42,931 bases of DNA. Source: JBFKPQ01 sp041628225. GTDB lineage: Bacteria > Actinomycetota > Acidimicrobiia > Spongiisociales > JAENVV01. The stretch is from NCBI GenBank assembly GCA_041628225.1, contig JBFKPQ010000004.1, positions 1 to 42,931 of the forward strand, given 5' to 3'. The notes under the pieces were generated by a model, which did not search any database, was not told the DNA's origin, and saw nothing but the letters and a program-made list of their open reading frames with translations. This document shows positions 24,437 through 32,681 of this stretch, one piece after another. The position numbers were made by a program, and so were the translations under genes. The stretch's first letter is position 1; the number at the start of each line of letters is the position of its first letter.

Positions 24437-24985
24437 GTCAGCGCCGACGCCGTCGAGGAAGCGGCCGCCACTGCGCCAGTACACACCGTCGGCGCGCGTG
24501 AGGAACCCTTCGTCGACGAGGTACCTCCGCAGGGCCGCGAAGTCCGGATGAAACAGCTGCAGGGTGAAGCTGACGGACCGCTCGTCGTACCGGACGCCGG
24601 GCTCGAACTCCTGGGCGAGCCGTTCGAGGATGACGAGCCGCTTCGAGCGCACCGACGGAATGGCGGTGAGCCGCGCTCCCTTGAAGAACGTCGCCAGAAT
24701 GCCGGCTTCGTCAGCGGACCACGGTCCGGCGACGATCTCGGCCGAGGCGGCTTCGTCGGCCGGAAGCTGCGATCCGAGCACCGCGAACGCGGCCCGATCG
24801 AGCTGCCCACGGTCATCGACGAGCCCGGCATCGCGCAGCACCACCAGGGCCTTCCACAGCTTCTTGCGGTCCGCCTGGAGCTGTGCCGCCAGCCCGTCGA
24901 CGTCGACAGGGCCGCGCACTGCGGCTCCGAGGAGCGCGAGTCGGTCGGGATCCATGACGAAGCGGAGGAAGTCGGTCGGTGTCAC
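24434..24985 (-). CDS. DUF2087-domain protein (putative transcriptional regulator)
   Basis: A 183-aa protein. The N-terminal part (about residues 5-75) looks like a winged helix (LALLGAAVRGPVDVDGLAAQL, LWKALVVLRDAGLVDDRGQL). The C-terminal part is a clear DUF2087 domain: LTAIPSVRSKRLVILERLAQEF, ERSVSFTLQLFHPDFAALRRYL, GFLTRADGVYWR. Proteins with this arrangement are generally annotated as regulators. The start is GTG 24985, 8 bases after a TACCAT element. It is divergent from the SRPBCC gene, which is a possible target. Confidence 0.8.
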   Translation of the reverse strand: MTPTDFLRFVMDPDRLALLGAAVRGPVDVDGLAAQLQADRKKLWKALVVLRDAGLVDDRGQLDRAAFAVLGSQLPADEAASAEIVAGPWSADEAGILATFFKGARLTAIPSVRSKRLVILERLAQEFEPGVRYDERSVSFTLQLFHPDFAALRRYLVDEGFLTRADGVYWRSGGRFLDGVGAD

Positions 24986-24993
24986 CGTTCGGC

Positions 24994-24999
24994 ATGGTA
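24994..24999 (-). promoter_or_regulatory. Putative -10 element (TACCAT) for the DUF2087 gene
   Basis: TACCAT on the minus strand ends 8 bases before GTG 24985. In the 37-base divergent gap it stands back-to-back with the SRPBCC -10 at 25010-25015. Confidence 0.4.
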
Positions 25000-25009
25000 C
25001 CGGTGGTAG

Positions 25010-25015
25010 TACCCT
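25010..25015 (+). promoter_or_regulatory. Putative -10 element (TACCCT) for the SRPBCC gene
   Basis: TACCCT ends 7 bases before ATG 25023; no Shine-Dalgarno. Leaderless spacing. Confidence 0.45.
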
Positions 25016-25022
25016 GACGCCG

Positions 25023-25460
25023 ATGCCATCCGCACGCTATAGCCACGTCGTCCATGCCGACATATCGCTCGAAGACGCTTGGGCGGCACTCCAACGCCCG
25101 GAGACCTGGGCGTCGCTCGCCGGCGTCGACGAGATCACCGATCCCGAGTTCTCCGACGACGGCAGCCTGGCCGGTTATGCGTTCGTCGCCACGGCGGCCG
25201 GCCAGCAGTATCCGGGACGAGCCTCGACCCTCGTATCCGATCCGCCCGAACAGATGGCGGTGAGTATCGACACATCGCACCTCGCGGGCACCATCAACAC
25301 CCGGCTGCGGGACGACGCCAACTCCATCGTCGTCGAGGTGACGCTGGAGCTGACGACGAAATCTGCCCTCACCAGCATGTTCTTTCCCGTCCTGTCGACG
25401 GCGGTGGGCAACGGACTCCCGGGCCAGGTCGAGGCGTTCGCGCAGCGGCTCTCGAGCTGA
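25023..25460 (+). CDS. SRPBCC-family (CoxG/polyketide-cyclase-like) protein
   Basis: A 145-aa protein with the START/SRPBCC ligand-binding fold: an N-terminal strand and helix (HVVHADISLEDAWAALQRPETWASLAGVDE), central antiparallel strands (DGSLAGYAFVATAAG, MAVSIDTSHLAGTINTRL, VVEVTLELTTK) and a long C-terminal helix (VLSTAVGNGLPGQVEAFAQRL). The helix-grip family binds hydrophobic ligands; this size class includes CoxG-like and cyclase-like proteins. Ligand unknown. An upstream in-frame reading lies antisense to the DUF2087 gene and is spurious. Confidence 0.78.
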   Translation: MPSARYSHVVHADISLEDAWAALQRPETWASLAGVDEITDPEFSDDGSLAGYAFVATAAGQQYPGRASTLVSDPPEQMAVSIDTSHLAGTINTRLRDDANSIVVEVTLELTTKSALTSMFFPVLSTAVGNGLPGQVEAFAQRLSS

Positions 25461-25469
25461 TCCAACGAG

Positions 25470-25503
25470 ATCGGGCGGGCAGCGTATCCGCCACCCGCCC
25501 GAT
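25470..25503. terminator. Terminator hairpin downstream of the SRPBCC gene
   Basis: Perfect 10-bp arms (ATCGGGCGGG and CCCGCCCGAT) around a 14-base loop, starting 10 bases after the SRPBCC stop. Converging atp transcripts arrive from the other side, so it may act in both directions. No U-tract. Confidence 0.7.
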
Positions 25504-25541
25504 GCCAGGGGATCTACCAACAACCGTACACCGCCCAGCCA

Positions 25542-25560
25542 GGGAGCGCTCCCGGGAGCG
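25542..25560. repeat. Overlapping perfect palindromes downstream of atpC
   Basis: GGGAGCGCTCCC (25542-25553) and CGCTCCCGGGAGCG (25547-25560) overlap, so only one can fold at a time in RNA. They lie 41 bases past the atpC stop and may form part of the atp operon 3' end. Confidence 0.5.
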
Positions 25561-25600
25561 TCCGATTTTCGGGTGAGGGAACAAGAACCGTTTCGGTCCG

Positions 25601-25927
25601 TCAGTCCTCTTCGGCGGAGGCGGCGAGCGCCGCGGCGGCCTCGCGGGCGGCGTCGGCGTCGCCTTGCACGATCTCGGCGCGATCGGTGAGCAGCGTCACT
25701 TGGTTGGCGAGCACCTGAATGAACCCACCATGGACGGCGATCGTCGTCTTGGTGCCATCGTCGCCTTCGACGTGCACGGCGGCCGTCACGAGCGCACCCA
25801 TGAGCGGTTCATGATCGGCCATGATGCCGATCTCTCCGTCCGGTGTCCGTGCGACGACGAACGTCGCCTCCCCCGACCACAGCGTGGCCTCGGGAGAAAC
25901 GACGTCGAGACGGAACGGCTTTGCCAC
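25601..25927 (-). CDS. atpC: F-type ATP synthase epsilon subunit
   Basis: Central-stalk subunit of F1, 108 aa. It has the N-terminal beta-sandwich (FRLDVVSPEATLWSGEATFVVARTPDGEIGIMADHEPLMGAL) and a shortened C-terminal helical region (DRAEIVQGDADAAREAAAALAAS). The C-terminal helices are shorter than in E. coli (about 138 aa), as in other actinobacterial epsilon subunits. GTG 25927 shares one base with the atpD stop (TAGTG). Last gene of the operon. Confidence 0.93.
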   Translation of the reverse strand: MAKPFRLDVVSPEATLWSGEATFVVARTPDGEIGIMADHEPLMGALVTAAVHVEGDDGTKTTIAVHGGFIQVLANQVTLLTDRAEIVQGDADAAREAAAALAASAEED

Positions 25928-27348
25928 TAGGCGTTCACCTTCTCCATCTCACGAGCCTTGGCCATCACGTCTTCGGCACCGCCGACCATGTAGAACGCCT
26001 GCTCGGGGTACTGGTCCATCTCGCCTTCGAGGATCATCTTGAACGATCGGATGGTCTCCTCGAGCGGGGTGTACACGCCGGGCTGACCGGTGAACTGCTC
26101 GGCGACGAACATCGGCTGGGCAAGGAACCGCTGGATACGTCGTGCCCGCGACACGATGAGCTTGTCCTCTTCGGACAACTCGTCGATACCGAGAATGGCG
26201 ATGATGTCCTGCAGGTCCTTGTAACGCTGCAGCACCTGCTGCACGTCGCCGGCCACCCGGTAGTGCTCGTTGCCCACGATCTGCGGATCGAGTGCGCGCG
26301 AGGTCGAATCGAGCGGATCGACGGCCGGATAGATGCCGAGCGCGGTGAGCGGGCGGCTCAACACCGTGGTGGCGTCAAGGTGGGCAAATGCCGTGTGCGG
26401 AGCCGGGTCGGTGATGTCGTCGGCCGGCACGTAGATGGCCTGCAGCGAAGTGATCGACTTGCCGCGCAGCGAGGTGATGCGCTCCTGGAGGAAGCCCATC
26501 TCGCCGGCCAGGGTGGGCTGGTAACCCACGGCCGACGGCATGCGACCGAGAAGCGTCGACACCTCGGAACCGGCCTGGGTGAACCGGAAGATGTTGTCGA
26601 CGAACAGGAGCACGTCCTGGTTCTGCACGTCACGGAAATACTCGGCCATCGTGAGTGCCGACAGGGCGACCCGAAGGCGCACTCCCGGCGGCTCGTCCAT
26701 CTGGCCGAACACGAGGGCGGCCTTTTCGATGACGCCGGTTTCCTTCATCTCGAGGAAGAGGTCGTTGCCCTCACGGGTGCGCTCGCCGACACCGGCGAAC
26801 ACCGACACACCACCGTGATGGGTGGCCACGCGGTTGATCATCTCCTGGATGAGCACGGTCTTGCCGACACCGGCACCACCGAACAAGCCGATCTTGCCAC
26901 CCTCCAGATACGGCGTGATGAGGTCGAGCACCTTGATGCCGGTCTCGAACACAGAGGTCTGCGGCTCGATCTCTTCGAAGGCGGGCGGCTGACGGTGGAT
27001 CGGCCAGCGCTCGCCTTCGCCGACGCTGTCGACGTCGAGGGGGTCACCCCACACGTTGAAGATGTGACCGAGCGTACGGTCGCCGACCGGCACGCTGATC
27101 GGGGCACCGGTGTTGCGAACCTCGGTCCCGCGCACCAGACCGTCGGTCGGAGCGAGGGCGACGGCCCGGACCCGATTGCGGCCGAGGTGCTGAGCCGTCT
27201 CGGCGATGATCGTGGTGGTCTCGCCTTGGAGCGTGATGTCGACTTCGAGGGCAAAGAGGATTTCGGGCATCCCGTCCGGCGGGAACTCCACGTCGATCAC
27301 CGGTCCGGCGACCTTGGTGATGCGTCCTACGCTGACTGGTTCTGCCAC
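25927..27348 (-). CDS. atpD: F-type ATP synthase beta subunit
   Basis: Catalytic F1 subunit, 473 aa. Walker A is GGAGVGKT (about residue 155), the catalytic Glu follows in GVGERTREGNDLF, and Walker B is VLLFVDNIFRFTQAG. The DELSEEDKL motif (here IDELSEEDKLIVSRARRIQRFL) and the MVGGAEDV-containing C-terminus are intact. GTG 27348 has a good Shine-Dalgarno (AAGGAG) 8-13 bases upstream. Lies between atpG and atpC in standard order. Confidence 0.97.
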   Translation of the reverse strand: MAEPVSVGRITKVAGPVIDVEFPPDGMPEILFALEVDITLQGETTTIIAETAQHLGRNRVRAVALAPTDGLVRGTEVRNTGAPISVPVGDRTLGHIFNVWGDPLDVDSVGEGERWPIHRQPPAFEEIEPQTSVFETGIKVLDLITPYLEGGKIGLFGGAGVGKTVLIQEMINRVATHHGGVSVFAGVGERTREGNDLFLEMKETGVIEKAALVFGQMDEPPGVRLRVALSALTMAEYFRDVQNQDVLLFVDNIFRFTQAGSEVSTLLGRMPSAVGYQPTLAGEMGFLQERITSLRGKSITSLQAIYVPADDITDPAPHTAFAHLDATTVLSRPLTALGIYPAVDPLDSTSRALDPQIVGNEHYRVAGDVQQVLQRYKDLQDIIAILGIDELSEEDKLIVSRARRIQRFLAQPMFVAEQFTGQPGVYTPLEETIRSFKMILEGEMDQYPEQAFYMVGGAEDVMAKAREMEKVNA

Positions 27349-27359
27349 TTGGTTGCTCC

Positions 27360-28241
27360 TTAGTTCTGCGAGGCGAGCGCCTCGGCGCCGCCAACGATCT
27401 CGGAAATCTCGGTGGTGATCTCCGCCTGCCGTGCCCGGTTGGCGATCCGGGTCAGCACACGGATGAGTTCTTCGGCGTTTTCGGTGGCGGCCTTCATCGC
27501 CCGACGCCGAGCCGAATGCTCGGAGGCCGACGCTTCGAGCAGCATCGAGAACACCGTCGCTTCCACGTACCGGGGCAACAACCTCGAGAGGATGTCGGCC
27601 GGCGACGGCTCGTAGGCGTAGTCGACCGCGGCCACCGGTTCGTCGCCGCCGTCGGGAGGCGTGATCGGCAGCAGTTGATACTCGTGCGGCGTCTGGGTGA
27701 GCGCCGACGCGAAGCGGGTGTAGAACGCATCGACCGAGTCGACGGCACCCGACGCATAGGCATCCATCACCGAGTTGGCGATGGCGCGCGCATCGCCATA
27801 GCCCGGCGTGTCCGTCACACCGAGAAACGCCCGCTCGATGTGGTAGTCCCGGTAGGCGAAGTAGGTCTGCGCCTTCTTGCCGACCACGAACAGCCGCGTG
27901 TTGACGCCGGCCTTCTCGTAGGCGAGCAGTTTCCGCTCGGCCTCTCGGATGATGGTGGAGGCGTACGCTCCAGCAAGACCGCGATCGGCCGACACGCAGA
28001 GGATGCCGGCGGTCTTCACGTTGCGGCGCTCGAGCAGCATGTGCGACGCCCCACCCGACGCCGATGACACGTTCCGGATCACCTCGACGAGCTTCTGCGA
28101 GTACGGCTTGGAGGCCGTCACGCGTGCCGTGGCCTTCGGAATCCGTGAGGCGGCGATGAGCTCCATGGCGCGGGTGATCTTCATCGTCGAATTGACGGAT
28201 TTGATCCGTCGACGAGTGTCGCGCAGCTCGGCAGACGCCAT
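27360..28241 (-). CDS. atpG: F-type ATP synthase gamma subunit
   Basis: Rotor shaft of F1, 293 aa. The N-terminal helix starts MASAELRDTRRRIKSVNSTMKITRAMELIAASRI; the C-terminal helix reads MKAATENAEELIRVLTRIANRARQAEITTEISEIVGGAEAL, the strongly conserved part that sits in the alpha3beta3 core. ATG 28241 follows GAGGAG. The gap to atpA is six bases. Confidence 0.96.
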   Translation of the reverse strand: MASAELRDTRRRIKSVNSTMKITRAMELIAASRIPKATARVTASKPYSQKLVEVIRNVSSASGGASHMLLERRNVKTAGILCVSADRGLAGAYASTIIREAERKLLAYEKAGVNTRLFVVGKKAQTYFAYRDYHIERAFLGVTDTPGYGDARAIANSVMDAYASGAVDSVDAFYTRFASALTQTPHEYQLLPITPPDGGDEPVAAVDYAYEPSPADILSRLLPRYVEATVFSMLLEASASEHSARRRAMKAATENAEELIRVLTRIANRARQAEITTEISEIVGGAEALASQN

Positions 28242-28247
28242 CGGTGG

Positions 28248-29765
28248 CTACTCCTCGGCCTCGAACGTGTCACGGAACGCCGTGATGCCTGCCACGAGCG
28301 CCTCTTCGTCGGGCAGCGTGCCCGTCGTGGCGATGTGCGACAGGAGATCGGCGTGGCGCGTCCGGAAGAAGTCCAAGAGTCCGTCCTCGAACGCGGCGAG
28401 CCGCTCGACGGGAATGGAGTCCAGGTGGCCTTCGGTCACGGCGTAGATCATCACGACCTGCTCCTCGACCGGCATCGGTTCGTATTGGCCCTGTTTGAGC
28501 ACCTCGACGACGCGACGCCCTCGTTCGAGCTGTGCGAGCGACGCGGCGTCCAACTCGGAGCCGAACTCGGCGAACGCTTCCAGCTCGCGGAACTGTGCCA
28601 AGTTGAGACGCAGCGGCCCCGCCACCTTCTTCATGGCTTTGATCTGGGCGTTGCCGCCCACGCGGGACACGGAGATACCGGCGTTGATGGCCGGTCGGAT
28701 GCCCGAGTAGAACAGGTCGGTCTCCAAGAAGATCTGGCCGTCGGTGATCGAGATCACGTTCGTCGGGATGTACGCCGACACGTCGCCGGCCTTCGTCTCG
28801 ATGATCGGCAGACCGGTCAGCGAGCCGCCACCCAGTTCGTCGGAGAGCTTGGCGCAGCGCTCGAGCAGTCGGGAGTGCAGGTAGAACACGTCACCCGGAT
28901 AGGCCTCACGACCCGGCGGGCGCCGCAGGAGGAGCGAGATCTCCCGGTAGGCGACCGCCTGCTTGGACAGGTCGTCGAAGATGATGAGGGCGTGTTCGCC
29001 GTTGTACATCCAGTGCTGACCCATGGCCGAACCCGAATACGGGGCATACATCTGGAGAGCGGCGGGCGCCGCGGCGGAGGCGTTGACGACCACGGTGTAT
29101 TCCATGGCGCCGCGCTCCTCGAGGGCGGCGACCACTTCGGCGACCGTCGACGCCTTCTGACCGATGGCGACGTAGATGCACTTCACGCCTTGGCCTTTTT
29201 GATTGATGATCGTGTCGACCGCCACGGCCGTCTTACCCGTCTGGCGGTCGCCGATGATCAGCTGACGCTGACCACGACCGATCGGCGTCATGGCGTCGAT
29301 GGCCTTGAGGCCCGTCTGGAGCGGTTCGACTACGGGCTGGCGCTGCACGACGGACGGCGCCTGCGTTTCGAGCAGACGGCTCTCGGTGGCACCCAGTGGT
29401 CCCTTGCCGTCGACGGGATTGCCGAGCGGGTCGACGACCCGACCCAGGAGGGCATCGCCCACCGGTACCGACAACACGGTGCCGGTCTGTCGCACGGCGG
29501 CACCCTCTTCGATGTGGCTGGCTTCACCCATGAGCACGACACCGAGGTCGTCCTCGTCGATGTTGAGGGCCACCCCCATGAGGCCTCCCGGGAACTCGAG
29601 CAGCTCGGACGCCATGGCGCTCGGGAGACCCTTCACGCGGGCCACACCGTCGGCGATCGACGTCACATAGCCGACCGTTTCGCTCTGGACGCGCGGTTCC
29701 CACCCCTCGAGGTTCCGCTTGAGGACGGCGGTGATGTCCTCGGGCTGGATCGTCATCTCTGACAT
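28248..29765 (-). CDS. atpA: F-type ATP synthase alpha subunit
   Basis: Non-catalytic nucleotide-binding F1 subunit, 505 aa. Walker A GDRQTGKTAVAVDTI lies near residue 170; HALIIFDDLSKQAVAYRE is the Walker B region; the conserved LLLRRPPGREAYPGDVFYLHSRLLER and PAINAGISVSRVGG segments follow. The C-terminal domain is short, without the long extension seen in mycobacteria. Shine-Dalgarno CAGGAG before ATG 29765. Confidence 0.97.
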   Translation of the reverse strand: MSEMTIQPEDITAVLKRNLEGWEPRVQSETVGYVTSIADGVARVKGLPSAMASELLEFPGGLMGVALNIDEDDLGVVLMGEASHIEEGAAVRQTGTVLSVPVGDALLGRVVDPLGNPVDGKGPLGATESRLLETQAPSVVQRQPVVEPLQTGLKAIDAMTPIGRGQRQLIIGDRQTGKTAVAVDTIINQKGQGVKCIYVAIGQKASTVAEVVAALEERGAMEYTVVVNASAAAPAALQMYAPYSGSAMGQHWMYNGEHALIIFDDLSKQAVAYREISLLLRRPPGREAYPGDVFYLHSRLLERCAKLSDELGGGSLTGLPIIETKAGDVSAYIPTNVISITDGQIFLETDLFYSGIRPAINAGISVSRVGGNAQIKAMKKVAGPLRLNLAQFRELEAFAEFGSELDAASLAQLERGRRVVEVLKQGQYEPMPVEEQVVMIYAVTEGHLDSIPVERLAAFEDGLLDFFRTRHADLLSHIATTGTLPDEEALVAGITAFRDTFEAEE

Positions 29766-29781
29766 CGGTTCTCCTGTGTTC

Positions 29782-30318
29782 TCACGCTTTCAGGGCTTGG
29801 CGCAGGCCGGAAAGCCGTTTCTGCACCGAGCCATCGATGACGGTGTCGCCGACGCGGGCGACGATGCCGCCCAAGACGGTCGGATCGACGACCACCTTGG
29901 GTTCCAAGGACTTGCCGGTCTTGCGCTCGAGCGCCTCGACCAGGCGAGCCACGGTCGCTTCGTCCAGATCGATCGCCGTGCGGATCTCGGCAACGTGGCG
30001 GCTGCCGGCCGCGGCGACCGTCTCGGCGACCGCGTCGACGATGCCGGGCAGGGACGTTCCCCTGCCCATCCCGACGATGAACGACACGAACGAGCGCGTC
30101 AGATCGGAGGCTTTCGCACTCAGCAGATCCTCGACGATGGCCAATTTGCGGTCGGAGGACAACTGCGGGTTGCCCAGCGCGTCGCGCAACTCGGTGGACG
30201 ATTCGACCGCCCGGCCGACCTCGAGGAGTTCGGCACGTACCCGGTCGAGTTCTCCCTCGGCGCGGGCGATCTCGAAGATGCCCTGCGCATAACCCCGGAT
30301 GCGGTCGTCAGCGGACAT
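29782..30318 (-). CDS. atpH: F-type ATP synthase delta subunit
   Basis: Peripheral-stalk subunit linking F1 to b, 178 aa. N-terminal helical domain (DDRIRGYAQGIFEIARAEGELDRV), and the C-terminal signature LEPKVVVDPTVLGGIVARVGDTVIDGSVQKRLSGLRQAL. It is a separate protein here. In mycobacteria, by contrast, delta is fused to a b-like subunit. Six bases separate its start from the atpF stop. Confidence 0.95.
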   Translation of the reverse strand: MSADDRIRGYAQGIFEIARAEGELDRVRAELLEVGRAVESSTELRDALGNPQLSSDRKLAIVEDLLSAKASDLTRSFVSFIVGMGRGTSLPGIVDAVAETVAAAGSRHVAEIRTAIDLDEATVARLVEALERKTGKSLEPKVVVDPTVLGGIVARVGDTVIDGSVQKRLSGLRQALKA

Positions 30319-30324
30319 GTGCGC

Positions 30325-30864
30325 CTACGCCCCTTCCAAGTCGGCCAGGTACCGCTCGACGAGCCCTTGCTGGGCACTCCGATCGAGGTTCTGCCCGACC
30401 ACTTTCTCGGCGAGGTCGATCGACAGATTCGCCACCTCTTGGCGGGCGGACTGCAGCGCCCGAGCCTTCTCGTTGGAGGCATCTTCGCGAGCTTTGGCGA
30501 CGATCTGATCGGCTTCGGCCTGGGCTTTGGCGACCAGGTCGGCCCTCACGGTTTCGGCCTGGCTGCGCGCCTCTTCGACGATCTCATTGGCTTCGGATTT
30601 GGCGCCCGCGAGCTGCTGGCGGTAGTCCTCCAGCAGGCTCTGGGCCTCGGCCTTGATGCCTTCGGCTTCCTTGATCTGACCGGCGATGGCCGCTTGGCGG
30701 TCGTCGGCCAGCTTCTGGATGGCCGGCCAGGCGAACTTCCAGATCACGAAGAAGACGATGGCGAAGGCGATGATGCCCGAGTACAGCTCGGCGGGAGCCG
30801 GCAGCAGCAGGTCGATGCCCCCGCCTCCTTCCTCTTCGGCTGCCAGGATCAACACGTCTCGCAC
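30325..30864 (-). CDS. atpF: F-type ATP synthase b subunit
   Basis: Peripheral stalk subunit of F0, 179 aa from GTG 30864. A short N-terminal segment (VRDVLILAAEEEGGGG) precedes the single membrane helix (AELYSGIIAFAIVFFVIWKFAW); a long charged coiled coil (about residues 50-165, KEAEGIKAEAQSLLEDYRQQL and onward) reaches toward F1. The frame stays open through atpE, but a GTG right after the atpE stop sets the start; GTG 30855 is an alternative. The upstream in-frame reading is antisense-like and discarded. Confidence 0.92.
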   Translation of the reverse strand: MRDVLILAAEEEGGGGIDLLLPAPAELYSGIIAFAIVFFVIWKFAWPAIQKLADDRQAAIAGQIKEAEGIKAEAQSLLEDYRQQLAGAKSEANEIVEEARSQAETVRADLVAKAQAEADQIVAKAREDASNEKARALQSARQEVANLSIDLAEKVVGQNLDRSAQQGLVERYLADLEGA

Positions 30865-30868
30865 GATC

Positions 30869-31156
30869 TCAACCTGCCAGGAAGAAGAGCACGAAGCCGA
30901 TAAGGGCGAGCGCCTCGGTGAAGGCGATACCCAAGAACATCGTGGTCCGCACCATGCCGGCCGCTTCCGGCTGACGGGCCATCGCCTGAACGGCGTTGCC
31001 GGCCAAGATACCGATGCCAACGCCCGGTCCGATGGCGGCGAGGCCGTAGCCGATGACGGCCAAGGCGCCGCTGATGTCACCCGTCAGGCCGCCGACCTCG
31101 GCTTCCTGGGCCAGGATCTCCGTCGTAGCCTGCGCTACGGCGAGCAGTCCATTCAT
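30869..31156 (-). CDS. atpE: F-type ATP synthase c subunit
   Basis: Proteolipid of the rotor ring, 95 aa, two membrane helices. The loop ARQPEA (residues 60-65) joins them. The ion-binding carboxylate is Glu81 in GIAFTEALALIGF. The Na-type signature (Gln in helix 1, Ser/Thr after the Glu) is absent: the corresponding sites are Ile (GPGVGIG) and Ala, so a proton-driven ring is expected. The N-terminus has about 25 extra residues (MNGLLAVAQATTEILAQEAE) before helix 1, longer than most c subunits. Confidence 0.96.
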   Translation of the reverse strand: MNGLLAVAQATTEILAQEAEVGGLTGDISGALAVIGYGLAAIGPGVGIGILAGNAVQAMARQPEAAGMVRTTMFLGIAFTEALALIGFVLFFLAG

Positions 31157-31208
31157 TGCTGTTTCCTTTCTCGCTCTTGCCGCTCAGGGCAAAACCTTGT
31201 CGTGAACC

Positions 31209-32024
31209 TCAGTGTTCTGCGTGGAGGGACGTTTCGATGTACACGGCGGACAGCAGCGTGAAGATGTACGCCTGCAAGACGGCCACGAGCAACTCAAAGA
31301 GGAAGATGGCGAGGCCCATCGCAAACCAGGCGATCCCGATCGCCCCCCTCCAGACCGCGATCTCTCCGGTGGCCGCATGCACGATGAAGAAGTACGCCGA
31401 GGCCAGCAGGAGGCTGAGCATCACGTGACCGGCGACGAGGTTGGCGAACAGCCGGACAGCCAGCGAGAAAGGCCGCACGATGATGGTCGACACGAATTCG
31501 ATGAGCCCGACCAGTGGCTTCATGGCCGTGGGAACGCCTGGAGGCCATATCAGGTGACCGAAGTACCCCAAGCCCTGTTTGCGAATGCCGACGACCACGA
31601 AGATCACCCATGTCACGAGAGCCAGGAACATGGGGATGGCCATGCGGGAGGTGATGGGGAAGTTGATGAGCGGCGTGATCTCGAAGAGGTTGCCGATCAA
31701 GATGAACAGGAAGATCGACAGGAGGTACGGCACGTACTTCGTGCCCTCCGGTCCGATGACGTCGCGGGCGATGCCGTCCCTGACCAGCCCGACGAGCCCT
31801 TCCATGGCGGCTTGGAAGCGGCCGGGAACGAGGCTCGGCTTGCGGAAGGCAAAAAACATGAGACCGACCGCGATGGCGGCCGCCAGGAAGATCAAGAGGA
31901 CGGTTCGGTTGACCCCGAGTGCAGAAATGGTGGGGAGCTCGAAGAGATCGAGCACATTGGCGGGGGCGCAGACGACCTCGTTGACGGTATCGCACTCCTC
32001 GGCTGCCAAGATCAGTTGATCCAC
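31209..32024 (-). CDS. atpB: F-type ATP synthase a subunit
   Basis: Stator subunit of F0 that forms the proton half-channels with the c ring, 271 aa, five to six membrane helices. The essential Arg is Arg191 in PFSLAVRLFANLVAGH; the C-terminal helix includes ELLVAVLQAYIFTLLSAVYI. The start is GTG 32024 (VDQLILAAEE), preceded by AAGGGA; the longer in-frame reading overlaps atpI antisense-like and is discarded. It overlaps the atpI stop by 13 bases. Confidence 0.95.
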   Translation of the reverse strand: MDQLILAAEECDTVNEVVCAPANVLDLFELPTISALGVNRTVLLIFLAAAIAVGLMFFAFRKPSLVPGRFQAAMEGLVGLVRDGIARDVIGPEGTKYVPYLLSIFLFILIGNLFEITPLINFPITSRMAIPMFLALVTWVIFVVVGIRKQGLGYFGHLIWPPGVPTAMKPLVGLIEFVSTIIVRPFSLAVRLFANLVAGHVMLSLLLASAYFFIVHAATGEIAVWRGAIGIAWFAMGLAIFLFELLVAVLQAYIFTLLSAVYIETSLHAEH

Positions 32025-32425
32025 TCGAGTTCCCTTTCCGCTCCTCTGGACACAGCCACCGTCTCCCAGGTGAGCAGCGCCAGGTAGGCCACAACCGTTG
32101 TGATTCCGAAGGCCAGCTCGTCGAGTTCCATGACCCTGGTGATGATCACCACCGTGAGGGTGAGCAGCGCCAACCGCAGGAAAAATCCGAACAAGGCGGC
32201 CGCATGATAGGCAGACACACCCAGCCGCGCCCCAATCGAGAGCACCCAGCCCGACGCCCAGAAATTCAGCACGACGATGGCCACGCCGATCGAGGAACCG
32301 ATCAGACCGTCGAGGCCCCTCGTCAGACCGAAGACGGCGAGGAGGACCGGCGCCACCCACACCGCCCGCTTGACCGTGTTCTGGGCGAGGCGCACCTCGA
32401 CATCGGTTGGGCTGTCAGCGGCCAC
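32012..32425 (-). CDS. atpI: ATP synthase I-type membrane protein
   Basis: Small membrane protein, 137 aa with four predicted helices (AVWVAPVLLAVFGLTRG, SSIGVAIVVLNFWASGWVL, AALFGFFLRLALLTLTVVIITRVM, ITTVVAYLALLTWETVAV). Position between atpZ and atpB and its fold match AtpI, proposed to assist c-ring assembly and Mg uptake. Start GTG 32425 has GAGGAAC 4-10 bases upstream; the ATG at 32467 is further upstream and would give a longer, polar extension. It overlaps the atpZ end by 11 bases. Confidence 0.8.
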   Translation of the reverse strand: MAADSPTDVEVRLAQNTVKRAVWVAPVLLAVFGLTRGLDGLIGSSIGVAIVVLNFWASGWVLSIGARLGVSAYHAAALFGFFLRLALLTLTVVIITRVMELDELAFGITTVVAYLALLTWETVAVSRGAERELEWIN

Positions 32426-32666
32426 GTCGTCGTTCCTCGTCCTGTCGTTCGCCTTCGACCCGTGCATAGTGCCAGAGTCGCATGAATCCTGAAAATGCGC
32501 CGAGCAACGTGAAGATAACGATGAACCACGGTCGAGTGTCGAGCCACCAGTCGAGTCCGAAGCCGATGAGGAAACCGGCGAGGATCGAACTGAAGAATGA
32601 ACCACCGACGACCCATCCTTCGTCGACCGCACGGGCCATCTGCTTACCGACGGACTCTCGTTCCAC
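32415..32666 (-). CDS. atpZ: AtpZ-type accessory protein of the ATP synthase operon
   Basis: An 83-aa membrane protein with two helices (SFFSSILAGFLIGFGLDWWL and FIVIFTLLGAFSGFMRLW) and the GLDWWLDTRPWF turn typical of the AtpZ/AtpI gene family found first in many atp operons. Reported to act with AtpI in magnesium or calcium handling and synthase assembly. Start is GTG 32666; an ATG at 32636-32640 is an internal alternative. It is the first gene of the operon, 24 bases from a CRP-type palindrome. Confidence 0.8.
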   Translation of the reverse strand: MERESVGKQMARAVDEGWVVGGSFFSSILAGFLIGFGLDWWLDTRPWFIVIFTLLGAFSGFMRLWHYARVEGERQDEERRRGR

Positions 32667-32681
32667 GCACCACCAGCCACA

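Noticed and set aside
25586..25598. ACCG-TTT-CGGT hairpin followed by a T-rich stretch as the atp terminator
   Set aside because: Four-base arms are too short to be convincing; stronger palindromes lie further downstream.
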